From assembly GCA_034430615.1 (NCBI GenBank), contig DAOUEJ010000216.1:1-64000 (forward strand): DNA of 64,000 nucleotides, in the 5' to 3' direction. The notes beneath the pieces are model-generated. The model was not told the origin of the DNA and made no database searches. It saw only the letters and a list, made by a program, of their open reading frames with translations. Shown here piece after piece: positions 1 to 8,930 of the stretch (its first letter is position 1; each line of letters begins with the position of its first letter). Both the position numbers and the translations under genes were made by a program. The DNA is from E44-bin32 sp034430615. GTDB taxonomy: Bacteria > Chloroflexota > Anaerolineae > Anaerolineales > E44-bin32.

Positions 1-237
1 CCGGGTCTTTAGTCCACGTGCGGCAACAGTCAGCACCTCGATACTCGCAAGATTTTACGTTGCAAGAGATTCGTTGCAACAACCTTCTATCTATTCGATT
101 GGTAAGGTGCAAGGAGAGTATATATCAAGCCGTTGGGGATTACAAAGGAGGCGTCAATTCCCCATCCCCACTGAAGCAGGGAGTACCTTTGACGCAAATC
201 TCTATGGGAGAGATGCGGGGCAGGGAGGATCACAAGT
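1..237. other. Non-coding left edge, upstream of queG
   Basis: No convincing gene is seen here. The region contains a 7-bp inverted repeat, GTTGCAA at 59-65 and TTGCAAC at 74-80, which could be an operator or a weak hairpin. It ends in the queG ribosome binding site (GGGAGG, 223-228). The window edge cuts off whatever lies to the left. Confidence 0.4.
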
Positions 238-1380
238 TTGCCACTGAAAGAGAAGTTTAGAGCGCAGGCCACACGCCTTGGATTTAACTTGCTGGGGGTT
301 ACCAGCCCGGAGCCCCCGTCCCATATCGATGTATACCAGGACTGGCTGGAAGCTGGCCGGCACGCTGGGATGGCCTACCTGGCTGCTGAACGAGCCATCC
401 AACGCCGTGCCAATCCCAAGAGCATCCTTCCCTCCTGCCGTTCGATCATTGTCACGGGCACGAATTACGCCCCTGAGCTTAAGCTGGATGTCTCCCAACC
501 AGCAGAATTCCAGGTGGCCGCCTACGCCCTGGGGCAAGATTACCACGATGTGCTCGTGGATCGCATGCAAGCGCTTGTGGACTTCCTGCTTGCCGAAGCA
601 GGAAGTCCAATTGAATACCGGATCTATACAGATACCGGTCCGATCCTCGAGCGCGAACTTGCCCAGCGCGCAGGCCTTGGATGGATTGGCAAGAACTCGT
701 GTTTGATCCATCCCCGCCAAGGCTCGTACCTTCTCCTGGGAGAAATCCTGGTCGATCTAGACCTGAGGCCTGATCCAGCATTCATGTCGGACCAGTGCGG
801 TTCTTGTACACGCTGCATCGAGGCTTGTCCGACCGGATGCATCCTGCCGGATAGGACGCTCGATGCCGGGCGCTGTATCTCCTACCTCACAATCGAGGAG
901 AAAGCCGGCCTCCCCGAAAAGCTGCGGGAAGCCATCGGGAATTGGCTCTTTGGTTGCGATATCTGCCAGCAGGTTTGCCCGTGGAACATACGCTTTGCCA
1001 CCCCGTCTGCGGACGCCGCCTTCCGCCCGCGGGTCATTCTTGACCCCCCACAGCTGGAGCACTTCCTGCGGCTCCAACCCGGCACGTGGCGCACAGAGCT
1101 AAAAAGCAGCCCTCTCGAGCGAACACGCCGGCGCGGCCTCGTGCGCAACGCCAGCGTCGTAGCTGGAAACACAGCGCGAGCCGATCTGGTCGACATACTG
1201 GCCAAATTGCTCTCCCAGAATGAAGACCCGATCCTGCGGGAACACGCCGCCTGGGCGCTTGGCCAGATCGGAGGGCTGAACCCACTCCAAGCCTTGGAAA
1301 CTGCCCAACACGGTGAACAGCATCGGGATGTGCAAAAAGCCATCTTGCGTGCACTTATGACAGCCCGTTCATTATCTTGA
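238..1380 (+). CDS. queG: Epoxyqueuosine reductase QueG
   Basis: Catalyses the last step of queuosine synthesis, the cobalamin-dependent reduction of epoxyqueuosine to queuosine in tRNA, in the cytoplasm. The 380-residue protein has the usual order: an N-terminal QueG/DUF1730 region, two [4Fe-4S] cysteine clusters (CGSCTRCIEACP from about residue 187 and CDICQQVCPWN from about residue 240), and a C-terminal HEAT-like repeat (LREHAAWALGQIGG). The start is a TTG chosen because GGGAGG lies 9 bases upstream and because it gives a normal family length. It converges on the LysM gene with a shared hairpin between them. The family assignment is firm. Confidence 0.95.
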   Translation: MPLKEKFRAQATRLGFNLLGVTSPEPPSHIDVYQDWLEAGRHAGMAYLAAERAIQRRANPKSILPSCRSIIVTGTNYAPELKLDVSQPAEFQVAAYALGQDYHDVLVDRMQALVDFLLAEAGSPIEYRIYTDTGPILERELAQRAGLGWIGKNSCLIHPRQGSYLLLGEILVDLDLRPDPAFMSDQCGSCTRCIEACPTGCILPDRTLDAGRCISYLTIEEKAGLPEKLREAIGNWLFGCDICQQVCPWNIRFATPSADAAFRPRVILDPPQLEHFLRLQPGTWRTELKSSPLERTRRRGLVRNASVVAGNTARADLVDILAKLLSQNEDPILREHAAWALGQIGGLNPLQALETAQHGEQHRDVQKAILRALMTARSLS

Positions 1381-1423
1381 ACTATCTGAACAACTTCTAG
1401 CGTTCATATTTGATGAAATATAT

Positions 1424-1446
1424 GCGCCCCGGGTAAGCCGGGGCGC
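1424..1446. terminator. Hairpin terminator between convergent queG and LysM gene
   Basis: Perfect 9-bp stem, GCGCCCCGG paired with CCGGGGCGC, with loop GTAAG. It lies between two convergent genes. On the minus strand it is followed by a T/A-rich stretch, on the plus strand by a weaker ATTTTATT after 13 bases. It probably serves both genes. Confidence 0.65.
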
Positions 1447-1481
1447 AGGCGGGAATCACAATTTTATTGGAGTTGAATCCA

Positions 1482-2171
1482 TCAAGGGGTTGCTGTTGCC
1501 TGCCCGGCCCTAGGCGTAAAGGTTGGCGTTGGGGTGGCGATATTGACCGGGATAAATAGGATCTGTCCAACACCGATCGCATTCGGATCCTCGATCTGAT
1601 TGCGTTCGGCGATCGCCTCCGCCGTACTGTTGAACTGGGCCGCGATCGACTCGAGCGAATCGCCCGGCTGCACCCTGTACTCGATCTCCTGACCCGGGAA
1701 GAGCGTTCCAGGCAAGGCGGTTGTCGTTGGGAGGATAAAATCGGCCGATGGGATGATCAGTTCATCATTGACAAATACCTGGTCCGGGTCGCTGATATCG
1801 TTGGCAGCCATCAGCAGGAAGATATCAACCCCGAACTGCTCAGCGATTGAACTGAGCGTATCCCCGAGTTCGACGATGTAGGTTTGAGGTCCCTCAGGGG
1901 TTGGCGTCAGTGATGGCTCAAGAGTCAGCGTGATCGTGGGTGTTGCGGTCGGTGGAACCGGGGTATTGGTGATGGTTGGTGTCGGTGTTTTCGATGCCAA
2001 GAATCCAGGCATCGCTGGTGGATTGTCCCCCGTGAACCACAGCACGACGAAAAAAACCCCGATAACAAGCAGAACGACCGCCAGACCACCCAAAATTAAC
2101 GGTGTAATCCGCTCACGGCGTTTGCGGTAGGCATCAATAACATCCCCGGCATTGCTGTCTGAATCAGACAT
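1482..2171 (-). CDS. Membrane-anchored protein with two LysM domains
   Basis: 229 residues. A short charged cytoplasmic N-terminus is followed by one transmembrane helix (about residues 22-46), a Thr/Pro-rich linker, and two LysM modules (about 97-142, starting TYIVELGDTLSSIAEQF, and about 164-209, starting EYRVQPGDSLESIAAQF). It ends in another Thr/Pro-rich tail. LysM modules bind N-acetylglucosamine-containing polymers, so an anchoring or envelope-sensing role is inferred. There is no catalytic domain and no signal-peptidase site. A GGAGGG stretch precedes the ATG, and a TACAAT hexamer (minus strand, 2234-2229) could be its -10. Confidence 0.85.
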   Translation of the reverse strand: MSDSDSNAGDVIDAYRKRRERITPLILGGLAVVLLVIGVFFVVLWFTGDNPPAMPGFLASKTPTPTITNTPVPPTATPTITLTLEPSLTPTPEGPQTYIVELGDTLSSIAEQFGVDIFLLMAANDISDPDQVFVNDELIIPSADFILPTTTALPGTLFPGQEIEYRVQPGDSLESIAAQFNSTAEAIAERNQIEDPNAIGVGQILFIPVNIATPTPTFTPRAGQATATP

Positions 2172-2260
2172 CTTTCACACCCTCCCCTCCCCCAGGAGAC
2201 GCGCACCCCTGACTGGACGGCGGCTTTCATTGTACCCGAATTCAGGGGTACGCAGGTTGT

Positions 2261-3181
2261 CTATCCTGGATCATGCGCTTCCCATCCAGAAATCACGAAC
2301 TCGATGACCGGTTGGATGATCGTCGCCCATGCCGCATCCTCATGTTTACCGCTGTACACATCGTAGGTATAGCTTATCCCCTCCTGGTCAAGTACAGCTG
2401 CAAACCGATCGATACCCAGGCGGAAGGATGGCTCTGAATCGCCGATGCTCAACCATAGATGCCCGGGCATGAGATCCGAATCCTGAACGATGCGGGTTGG
2501 GTCGTAGCTCGCCCGGGGATGGTTGACGATCAAAGCCGGGCTCAGGGCTCCCACTGTATCGAAGACCTGCGGATTGCGCAATCCGATCTCGAGCGCCCAC
2601 ACCCCGCCGCGCGAAATCCCTACAAGTGCCCGGTCGCTGGCCTTCGCCAGGGTCCGGTAGTTGGCATCAATGTAGGGGATCAGCCCCTCCAGCATGACTG
2701 CCTCCCATGATCCTGGGCCACCATCTGTATGAGTGAAGTAAGGCTCAGGTTGGAGTGGAAGGACGATGATGAATGCCGGCCAATCCGAGAGTACCTGCTG
2801 CGTTTCTAGAATGTCGATTAATCCAAGATCCAACCAGTGATCCTGATCCTGTGGATACCCGTGCAGCAGATAGAGCACCGGGTACTCCTGAGCGAGCGTA
2901 TCGTAGCACGGCGGGAGGTAGAGATTGAAGGGGATCGACTTCGATCGTTGGACCGGATCGGGGAACGCCAGACGCAACAGATTTCCGGTTGTCTCCATGC
3001 ACACCGGGGCAGATGTTGAAGTCGGCGAAGCAGTCGGCACCGGGGTTTCTGTCACGACCAGTATAGAAGCAGTAGGGGTCGATGTGGCCTTTGGATTTTG
3101 CCCGGTTCGATCCAGCTGGGGCCTGGCACACGCATTGAGAATCAGAAAGCTGACCAGCGTTAGCTGCGCTTTCAGGACCAT
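2261..3181 (-). CDS. Secreted esterase lipoprotein (PF00756-type alpha/beta hydrolase)
   Basis: 306 residues if started at the ATG at 3181. That start gives a clean lipoprotein signal, MVLKAQLTLVSFLILNAC, with lipobox LNAC. The longer frame reaching 3313 would overlap miaB on the other strand and bury this signal. A Thr/Pro-rich linker leads to a putative-esterase (esterase D / enterochelin-esterase-like) domain with oxyanion region LLHGYPQDQDHW, nucleophile elbow GISRGG and a late His in GKHEDAAW. It probably hydrolyses small esters on the outer face of the membrane; the substrate is unknown. It is divergent from miaB. Confidence 0.8.
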   Translation of the reverse strand: MVLKAQLTLVSFLILNACARPQLDRTGQNPKATSTPTASILVVTETPVPTASPTSTSAPVCMETTGNLLRLAFPDPVQRSKSIPFNLYLPPCYDTLAQEYPVLYLLHGYPQDQDHWLDLGLIDILETQQVLSDWPAFIIVLPLQPEPYFTHTDGGPGSWEAVMLEGLIPYIDANYRTLAKASDRALVGISRGGVWALEIGLRNPQVFDTVGALSPALIVNHPRASYDPTRIVQDSDLMPGHLWLSIGDSEPSFRLGIDRFAAVLDQEGISYTYDVYSGKHEDAAWATIIQPVIEFVISGWEAHDPG

Positions 3182-3288
3182 AAAGTAGCAATGCCTGCAT
3201 CGCGAATCGCGTGAATCTGCCATTGAGCTTCGTATCATACCCCAGGTCCGCTGTGCCGTCCTAGGAGCCAATTCAGACTGGTAAGGGT

Positions 3289-3294
3289 TATAAT
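3289..3294 (+). promoter_or_regulatory. -10 box of miaB, leaderless placement
   Basis: A perfect TATAAT ends 7 bases before the miaB ATG at 3302, and no Shine-Dalgarno sequence lies between. Transcription would start at or next to the A of the ATG. No clear -35 is visible. Confidence 0.5.
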
Positions 3295-3301
3295 CAAACC
3301 C

Positions 3302-4642
3302 ATGAAATATCACATCTGGACCGCTGGCTGTCAGATGAACGTCGCTGATTCACAGCGCGTATCGTCTGCGCTGGAAAAGCTGGGCTATCAGCGGACTCCA
3401 ACGGCAGACAGCGCGGACGTAATCGTGCTGAACACCTGTGTGGTCCGCCAGAGTGCCGAGGACAAGGCCCACGGCCGTCTTAGTTCCCTGCGCCCGCTCA
3501 AGGAGTCACATCCGGATCTCGTCATCAACCTCATGGGGTGCATGGTGGGCATACACGGCGACCAAGCTCTGCGTGATCGCTACCCCTATGTGGATGTCTT
3601 CTCGCCGCCCTCGGATCCCGGCCCACTGCTTGAGCACCTGCTTGGATCCAATGGTCGCGAACTTGAAATAGAAGCAGTACAAGAGCGCTTTAACCTGATG
3701 GACGATGAGCATTTGCTCCCCCGCTCAGACCAGGGGACGCTCGTTTCCGCATATGTGCCCATCGTCTACGGATGCTCACATGCCTGCACCTTCTGCGTTA
3801 TCCCCTACCGGCGCGGGATTGAGCGCAGCCGCACGATCGGTGAGATCACACTCGAGACCCGATCTCTTGTGGGACAGGGTGTGCGCGAGATCACACTCCT
3901 TGGACAAATCGTGGATCGCTACGGCATGGATCTGAATAACGGCCCCCGACTTCCGGACCTGCTCCGGACTCTACATGAAATTGATGGGCTGGAGCGGATC
4001 CGGTTTCTGACTTCCCATCCCAACTGGATGACTGACGATCTCCTCGACGCGGTCGCCGACCTGCCCAAGGTTTGCGAGCATATCGAAGTTCCGGTCCAGG
4101 CTGGGGATGACCAGGTTTTAACACGTATGAAGCGTGGTTACAGCGTTGAAGATTACCGTCGCCTGATCGATCGCATTCGTAACCGTATCCCGGACGTCTC
4201 GATCGCCACTGACATCATTGTCGGCTTTCCGGGCGAGCGGGAGGACCAATTCCAGCGTACCCATGATCTGCTCTCTGAGCTGGAGTTGGATGTCGCTCAC
4301 CTGGCACGCTATTCTCCCCGGCCGCAGACTGTCGCCACCCGCAGCATGCAGGAGGATGTCCCCGAGCAGGAGAAGATGCGGCGCTTCAGGCTGCTGGAGG
4401 AACTCCAGGCTGGAATTGCGGCGACGATCAACACTCAGTACCTGCAGCGAACGGTCGAGGTCCTGATTGAGGAACGCCGGGGAGACCGCTGGAAAGGCCG
4501 GACACGGACGAACAAGCTTGTCTTCCTTGGATCACAGGCTGATCTGCGTGGCCGCATTGTCCCCGTCCATATCCAATGGACCGGCCCCTGGAGCATGATC
4601 GGCGTACTTGCGGAAGAAATTGAGCTCGTTCAGCCAGCCTGA
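3302..4642 (+). CDS. miaB: tRNA-2-methylthio-N6-dimethylallyladenosine synthase MiaB
   Basis: Radical-SAM methylthiotransferase that adds the 2-methylthio group to i6A37 in tRNAs reading UNN codons. The 446 residues show the N-terminal UPF0004 cluster-binding domain (TAGCQMNVADS, then NTCVVR and MGCMVG), the radical-SAM CxxxCxxC motif (GCSHACTFCVIPYRRG) and a C-terminal TRAM domain (VEVLIEERRGDRWKGRTRTNKLV). The MiaB-type GCQMN signature favours it over RimO or MtaB. The start ATG lies 7 bases after a TATAAT, so the mRNA may be leaderless. Confidence 0.95.
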   Translation: MKYHIWTAGCQMNVADSQRVSSALEKLGYQRTPTADSADVIVLNTCVVRQSAEDKAHGRLSSLRPLKESHPDLVINLMGCMVGIHGDQALRDRYPYVDVFSPPSDPGPLLEHLLGSNGRELEIEAVQERFNLMDDEHLLPRSDQGTLVSAYVPIVYGCSHACTFCVIPYRRGIERSRTIGEITLETRSLVGQGVREITLLGQIVDRYGMDLNNGPRLPDLLRTLHEIDGLERIRFLTSHPNWMTDDLLDAVADLPKVCEHIEVPVQAGDDQVLTRMKRGYSVEDYRRLIDRIRNRIPDVSIATDIIVGFPGEREDQFQRTHDLLSELELDVAHLARYSPRPQTVATRSMQEDVPEQEKMRRFRLLEELQAGIAATINTQYLQRTVEVLIEERRGDRWKGRTRTNKLVFLGSQADLRGRIVPVHIQWTGPWSMIGVLAEEIELVQPA

Positions 4643-4651
4643 AGACCCTAC

Positions 4652-4680
4652 TTGACCCAAACTCAAGCCCGCTGTAGCAT
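4652..4680 (+). promoter_or_regulatory. Candidate sigma-70-type promoter of NBR1-Ig lipoprotein gene
   Basis: TTGACC (4652-4657), a 17-base spacer, then TAGCAT (4675-4680), in the gap between miaB and the next gene, about 68 bases before its ATG. Confidence 0.4.
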
Positions 4681-4747
4681 GCAGGCGAGTTAAGCACCCA
4701 ATTCATACTGCCCGGATCCCAGGGTGCCACTCCTGAAGGAGGCCATC

Positions 4748-5875
4748 ATGCGTTTATCAAAACCGAAGTTTCTTGCATTCCTGGCAGGCATTCTCCTGAT
4801 CATCCTGCTTACCGCTTGTAACTTCCCGGGTACGGCCACACCTGATCCATTCCCGACGTATGCCGCGCAGACAGTCGAAGCCAGATTGACCCAGACCTCG
4901 CTCGATACGCCGATCCCGCCACCTGTTGCGGATACCAACACCCCCCAACCAGCGCCCACCGAAGTGCTGGCCACACCGACCAATACCAGCACGCCGATCC
5001 CGACGCAGCCCGAAACCCCCTGTAATCGCGCCTCATTTGTCAGCGATGTCACTGTGCCAGATGGCACAAACTTCGCGGCTGGTGCGAGCTTCACCAAAAC
5101 CTGGCGGCTCAAGAACACCGGAACGTGCACCTGGAACACCAGCTACTCCCTTGTTTTCGACACCGGAAACGCAATGAGTGGCCCGGCCTCGAAAGCACTG
5201 ACCGGCACGGTTGCCCCGAACCAGACCATCGATATTTCCGTTGACCTGAAGGCTCCCGGCAGCGCCGGCAGCTATCGTGGCTACTGGCTTCTACGCTCCG
5301 ACGCGGGCATATTATTTGGGGTCGGAGGCGCTGGCAATGTTGCTTTCTGGGTAGATATCCAGGTTGGTGCAGGTGGGGATACCATCGTTTACAACATGCT
5401 CACCAACTACTGCGACGCCCTATGGGTGAGTGGGGCCGGGGTGTTACCCTGCCCTGGCGCAAACGGTGACGCCGAAGGATTCATCATCAAGGTTAATAAT
5501 CCCAAGCTCGAAAACGGGAGTACGGATGATGAACCAGTCCTCGAAACGCATCCCGAATGGGTGGACAACGGCGTCATCACGGGCAAGTTCCCGGCCTTTG
5601 ACGTCCAGGCTGGAGATCACTTCAAGACGGTCATCGGATGCCTGTACAACGGTGCCGCTTGTAGCGTACGCTTCCAATTGAACTACCGCGCCGACGGGGG
5701 TTCGCTCCAGAACCTCGGCCAGTGGGACGAGACATACGATGGCAGCATCCGGAAAATTGACGTCGATCTCAGTTCGCTCGCCGGCAAATCGGTTGAGTTC
5801 GTGCTCGCTGTCCAGGCCAACGGCCCTTCGAACCAGGACTGGGCCTTCTGGCTGGTCCCGCGCATCGTCCGCTGA
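4748..5875 (+). CDS. NBR1-Ig-like domain lipoprotein
   Basis: 375 residues. The ATG at 4748 is chosen over the one at 4724 because AAGGAGG sits 5-6 bases upstream and the protein then begins with a proper lipoprotein signal (lipobox LTAC, Cys about residue 24). A Pro/Thr-rich linker leads to an NBR1-type Ig-like domain (FTKTWRLKNTGTCTWNTSY) and a C-terminal beta-rich domain of unknown type, perhaps carbohydrate binding (VEFVLAVQANGPSNQDWAFW). Ig domains of this type are common in Chloroflexota surface proteins. It has no catalytic motif; an adhesive or structural envelope role is inferred. Confidence 0.8.
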   Translation: MRLSKPKFLAFLAGILLIILLTACNFPGTATPDPFPTYAAQTVEARLTQTSLDTPIPPPVADTNTPQPAPTEVLATPTNTSTPIPTQPETPCNRASFVSDVTVPDGTNFAAGASFTKTWRLKNTGTCTWNTSYSLVFDTGNAMSGPASKALTGTVAPNQTIDISVDLKAPGSAGSYRGYWLLRSDAGILFGVGGAGNVAFWVDIQVGAGGDTIVYNMLTNYCDALWVSGAGVLPCPGANGDAEGFIIKVNNPKLENGSTDDEPVLETHPEWVDNGVITGKFPAFDVQAGDHFKTVIGCLYNGAACSVRFQLNYRADGGSLQNLGQWDETYDGSIRKIDVDLSSLAGKSVEFVLAVQANGPSNQDWAFWLVPRIVR

Positions 5876-5904
5876 CCTGCTCCTTGTCAAATCCAGCCTC
5901 TTTC

Positions 5905-5940
5905 TCAGACGCCCGGGAACTACCCCGGGCGTCTGATTTT
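5905..5940 (+). terminator. Intrinsic terminator after NBR1-Ig lipoprotein gene
   Basis: A perfect 13-bp stem (arm TCAGACGCCCGGG, 5905-5917, pairing with 5924-5936), a 6-base loop, then TTTT. A strong rho-independent terminator. Confidence 0.85.
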
Positions 5941-5987
5941 CCACTCATGCAGCTAGAGTATCAGCAATAAACGCGTCCTTGATAGAA

Positions 5988-5996
5988 TGCTAGAAT
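5988..5996 (+). promoter_or_regulatory. Extended -10 promoter of polA
   Basis: TGCTAGAAT, an extended -10 (TGn followed by TAGAAT), lies about 30 bases before the polA start codon, just after the upstream terminator. No good -35 is seen at normal spacing. Confidence 0.4.
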
Positions 5997-6026
5997 CGGG
6001 TCGAGAGCGTCCGCAGGGGAGGCAGC

Positions 6027-8816
6027 ATGGCCAAAAAACCAAGATTGTTCCTTATTGATGGGCACGCCCTGGCCTACCGCACCTATTTTGCACTTACAGG
6101 GGTTGGGGGGGGCTCGCGCTGGATCACCAAAACCGGGGAGCCGACGGCCGGCACGTACGGTTTCACCGCCGTCCTGCTTCGTTTGCTCGAACAGGAACAA
6201 CCCGAATACCTGGCTGTCTCCTTTGACACCGGCCGCACCTTCCGTGATGATCTCTACGCCGAATATAAGGCCACCCGGGACAAGATGCCTGACGACCTGC
6301 GGCTGCAGATTGGTCGCATCCGGGAGGTCGTGAGCAGCTTCGGCATCCCCATTCTCGAAGCGGATGGGTTCGAGGCCGACGACGTGCTTGGAACGGTCGC
6401 CAAACTGGCCGCCGCTGAGGATGTGGAGGTCGTCATCCTGACAGGAGACCGCGACTTGCTCCAACTCGTGACGGACAGGATCGTCATCCGCCTCTCCGGC
6501 CAGAAGCTATCGGAAGCGATTGACTACCACCCCAAGGAAGTCGCAGCTAAATACGATCTTAAGCCCGAGCAGTTGGTCGACCTTAAAGCCCTTGTCGGGG
6601 ATTCAAGCGACAACATCCCCGGAGTACATGGGGTGGGCGAGAAGACAGCCGTCTCGCTGCTCAACGACTACGGTACCCTGGAGGGCATCTATGAGCATAT
6701 TGAGGATGTCCCTGGCCGGTTCAAGCAGAAGTTAATCGATGGCCGGGAACAAGCCCTCCTCAGCCGTAAGTTGGGCCGGATCGTGACTGATGTGCCGGTC
6801 GAGTTCGATCTGGAGGCCTGCCGGGCGGCAGGCTACAACCGGGATGCGATCACGGAACTCTTCCGAGTTCTTGAGTTCCGCTCGCTGATGGACCGCATCC
6901 CCGGAGCTGAAATCCCGGCCAGCGGCTCACAGATGAGCATGTTCGTGAGCGGCGAGACCTCCGCTCCCTCTGGACCGGAGCAGGTTATCATCGTCGACAC
7001 CCCCCAGGCGCTTGAAGAGCTCGTCAAAGTCCTCGGTGCTGCCGACCAGATCGCCTTCGATGTGGAGACAACCGGCACCGATCCGATGCGCGCTGCACTG
7101 GTTGGCATCTCGCTCGCCGTGAAGCCAGAGCAGGGTTACTACATCCCTGTCGGGCACACCCCAGCCAACGCTGGCGGGCCACAGCTTGTCCTGGTGGATG
7201 TGATCAATGCCCTGCGGCCCGCACTCACCAACCCTGATATCCCGAAGGTCGGGCACAATCTTAAATATGATTATCTGATGCTCAGCCGATCCGGGTTGCA
7301 GGCCGTACCCCTGGCGTTTGATACCATGATCGCTGAATGGTTGTGTGACCCTGGATCCCGCAGCCTGGGGTTGAAGAACCTGGCCTGGGTCCGGCTGGGG
7401 GTCGAGATGACCGAGATCCAGGCGTTGATCGGTTCGGGACGCACACAGCGCTCGATGGCCGATGTACCCATTGCAGAAGTCGCCCCCTATGCTGCCGCCG
7501 ACGCGGAAGTCTGTCTCAGGCTTCGTCCGGAGCTTGAACAGGAACTGGCCGATAAGGATCAGATCGAGCTTTTCCATACACTCGAGCTGCCGCTCATATC
7601 AATCCTGGCCGATATGGAGCAAGCCGGGATCGCCCTTGATATCGGTTTTTTAAAGGTGCTCTCTGAGCGGATGGCACAACGCCTGGGTGAGATTGAGAGC
7701 AAAGTATTTGAGAGCGTCGGGCACTCTTTCAACGTCAACTCTACCCAGCAGCTTTCGGAGGTTTTATTCACAGAATTGGGACTTGAGCCACCGGATAATG
7801 CACGCAAGACGGCTTCTGGTCTCTACTCGACCGCAGCCTCGGTTCTGGAAGAACTGCGGAGTTCACATGAGATCGTCGAGCTAATCCTCGAACAGCGCGA
7901 ACTCGCAAAGCTGAAATCGACCTATGCTGACGCCTTCCCCGGACAGGTGAACCCGGCCACCGGCCGGGTCCATACCTCCTACAACCAGACCGGTTCCGTG
8001 ACGGGACGCCTGGCCTCTTCCGATCCCAACCTGCAGAACATCCCGATCCGCACCGAGCTCGGTCGGGAGATCCGGCAGGCATTTATCGCTGAACCTGGGA
8101 ACGTCCTCCTGAGCGTGGATTACTCCCAGATCGAACTGCGGGTTGTAGCCCACATCTCAGGCGATGAAGCCATGATCGATGCCTTCCTTGAAGACCAGGA
8201 CATCCATGCCGCTACAGCGGCAGCCATCAACGGTGTAAAGATTGAGGCCGTGACTCCGAACATGCGGCGGCATGCAAAGGCGATCAATTTCGGCTTGATC
8301 TATGGGATGAGTGCCTTCGGCCTGACACGCACCACTGGATTAACACTGGGAGAAGCTGAAAATTTCGTCAAGGCCTACTTTGAGCGTTTCCCTGGCGTCC
8401 AGGCCTACCTGGATGGTGTACGCAGAGAGGTAGTCGAGGACGGCTATGTTTCCACACTGCTCGGGCGTCGACGGTACTTCCCCCAGCTTACGCGCGAGGC
8501 CAGCGTGGCAGAGGTAGCTAGGGCTCGTGCACTGCGGGAGGCGATCAATGCACCGATCCAGGGGACCGCGGCGGATATCATCAAACTCGCCATGCTGCAC
8601 CTGCCGGGCGCCCTGGCTCGCGAGAGACTCTCGGCGCGCATTCTACTGCAGGTACATGATGAACTCGTGCTTGAGTGCTCGGAAGCAGAACTGATGGATA
8701 CGGCCCGAATCGTGCAAGCTGTCATGCAGCAGGCATACAAACTCGCCGTCCCCTTGAAAACGGACGCTAAGGCTGGCGTAAATTGGGCCCAGATGACGCA
8801 TGTAAGCAACGCCTGA
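6027..8816 (+). CDS. polA: DNA polymerase I
   Basis: Repair and Okazaki-fragment polymerase of 929 residues, the normal full length. The N-terminal 5'-3' exonuclease/FEN domain (about 1-290) is followed by a 3'-5' exonuclease domain (about 325-500) that keeps all three Exo motifs: FDVETTGTD, NLKYDY and YAAADAE. Proofreading is therefore probably functional, unlike in Taq-type enzymes. The polymerase domain (about 530-929) has DYSQIELR (motif A), RRHAKAINFGLIYG (motif B) and LQVHDELV (motif C). A GGGGAGGC ribosome binding site lies just before the ATG. Confidence 0.97.
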   Translation: MAKKPRLFLIDGHALAYRTYFALTGVGGGSRWITKTGEPTAGTYGFTAVLLRLLEQEQPEYLAVSFDTGRTFRDDLYAEYKATRDKMPDDLRLQIGRIREVVSSFGIPILEADGFEADDVLGTVAKLAAAEDVEVVILTGDRDLLQLVTDRIVIRLSGQKLSEAIDYHPKEVAAKYDLKPEQLVDLKALVGDSSDNIPGVHGVGEKTAVSLLNDYGTLEGIYEHIEDVPGRFKQKLIDGREQALLSRKLGRIVTDVPVEFDLEACRAAGYNRDAITELFRVLEFRSLMDRIPGAEIPASGSQMSMFVSGETSAPSGPEQVIIVDTPQALEELVKVLGAADQIAFDVETTGTDPMRAALVGISLAVKPEQGYYIPVGHTPANAGGPQLVLVDVINALRPALTNPDIPKVGHNLKYDYLMLSRSGLQAVPLAFDTMIAEWLCDPGSRSLGLKNLAWVRLGVEMTEIQALIGSGRTQRSMADVPIAEVAPYAAADAEVCLRLRPELEQELADKDQIELFHTLELPLISILADMEQAGIALDIGFLKVLSERMAQRLGEIESKVFESVGHSFNVNSTQQLSEVLFTELGLEPPDNARKTASGLYSTAASVLEELRSSHEIVELILEQRELAKLKSTYADAFPGQVNPATGRVHTSYNQTGSVTGRLASSDPNLQNIPIRTELGREIRQAFIAEPGNVLLSVDYSQIELRVVAHISGDEAMIDAFLEDQDIHAATAAAINGVKIEAVTPNMRRHAKAINFGLIYGMSAFGLTRTTGLTLGEAENFVKAYFERFPGVQAYLDGVRREVVEDGYVSTLLGRRRYFPQLTREASVAEVARARALREAINAPIQGTAADIIKLAMLHLPGALARERLSARILLQVHDELVLECSEAELMDTARIVQAVMQQAYKLAVPLKTDAKAGVNWAQMTHVSNA

Positions 8817-8885
8817 AGTGGACATTTATTGGGCACTGCCACGCATGAATCCAGGAGACTGCCGGGGGCGAGGCATGGGTACTTG

Positions 8886-8894
8886 TGCTATACT
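8886..8894 (+). promoter_or_regulatory. Extended -10 promoter of TPR gene
   Basis: TGCTATACT (extended -10) about 36 bases before the ATG at 8931, in the gap after polA. Confidence 0.45.
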
Positions 8895-8930
8895 CGCCTC
8901 GCTACCCCCGAAGCTTGGAATGAAGCAAGT

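Noticed and set aside
2232..2251. Short hairpin GTACCC/GGGTAC between esterase and LysM genes
   Set aside because: Only 6 bp and without a T-tract; it overlaps a possible -10 of the LysM gene. Too weak to call as terminator.
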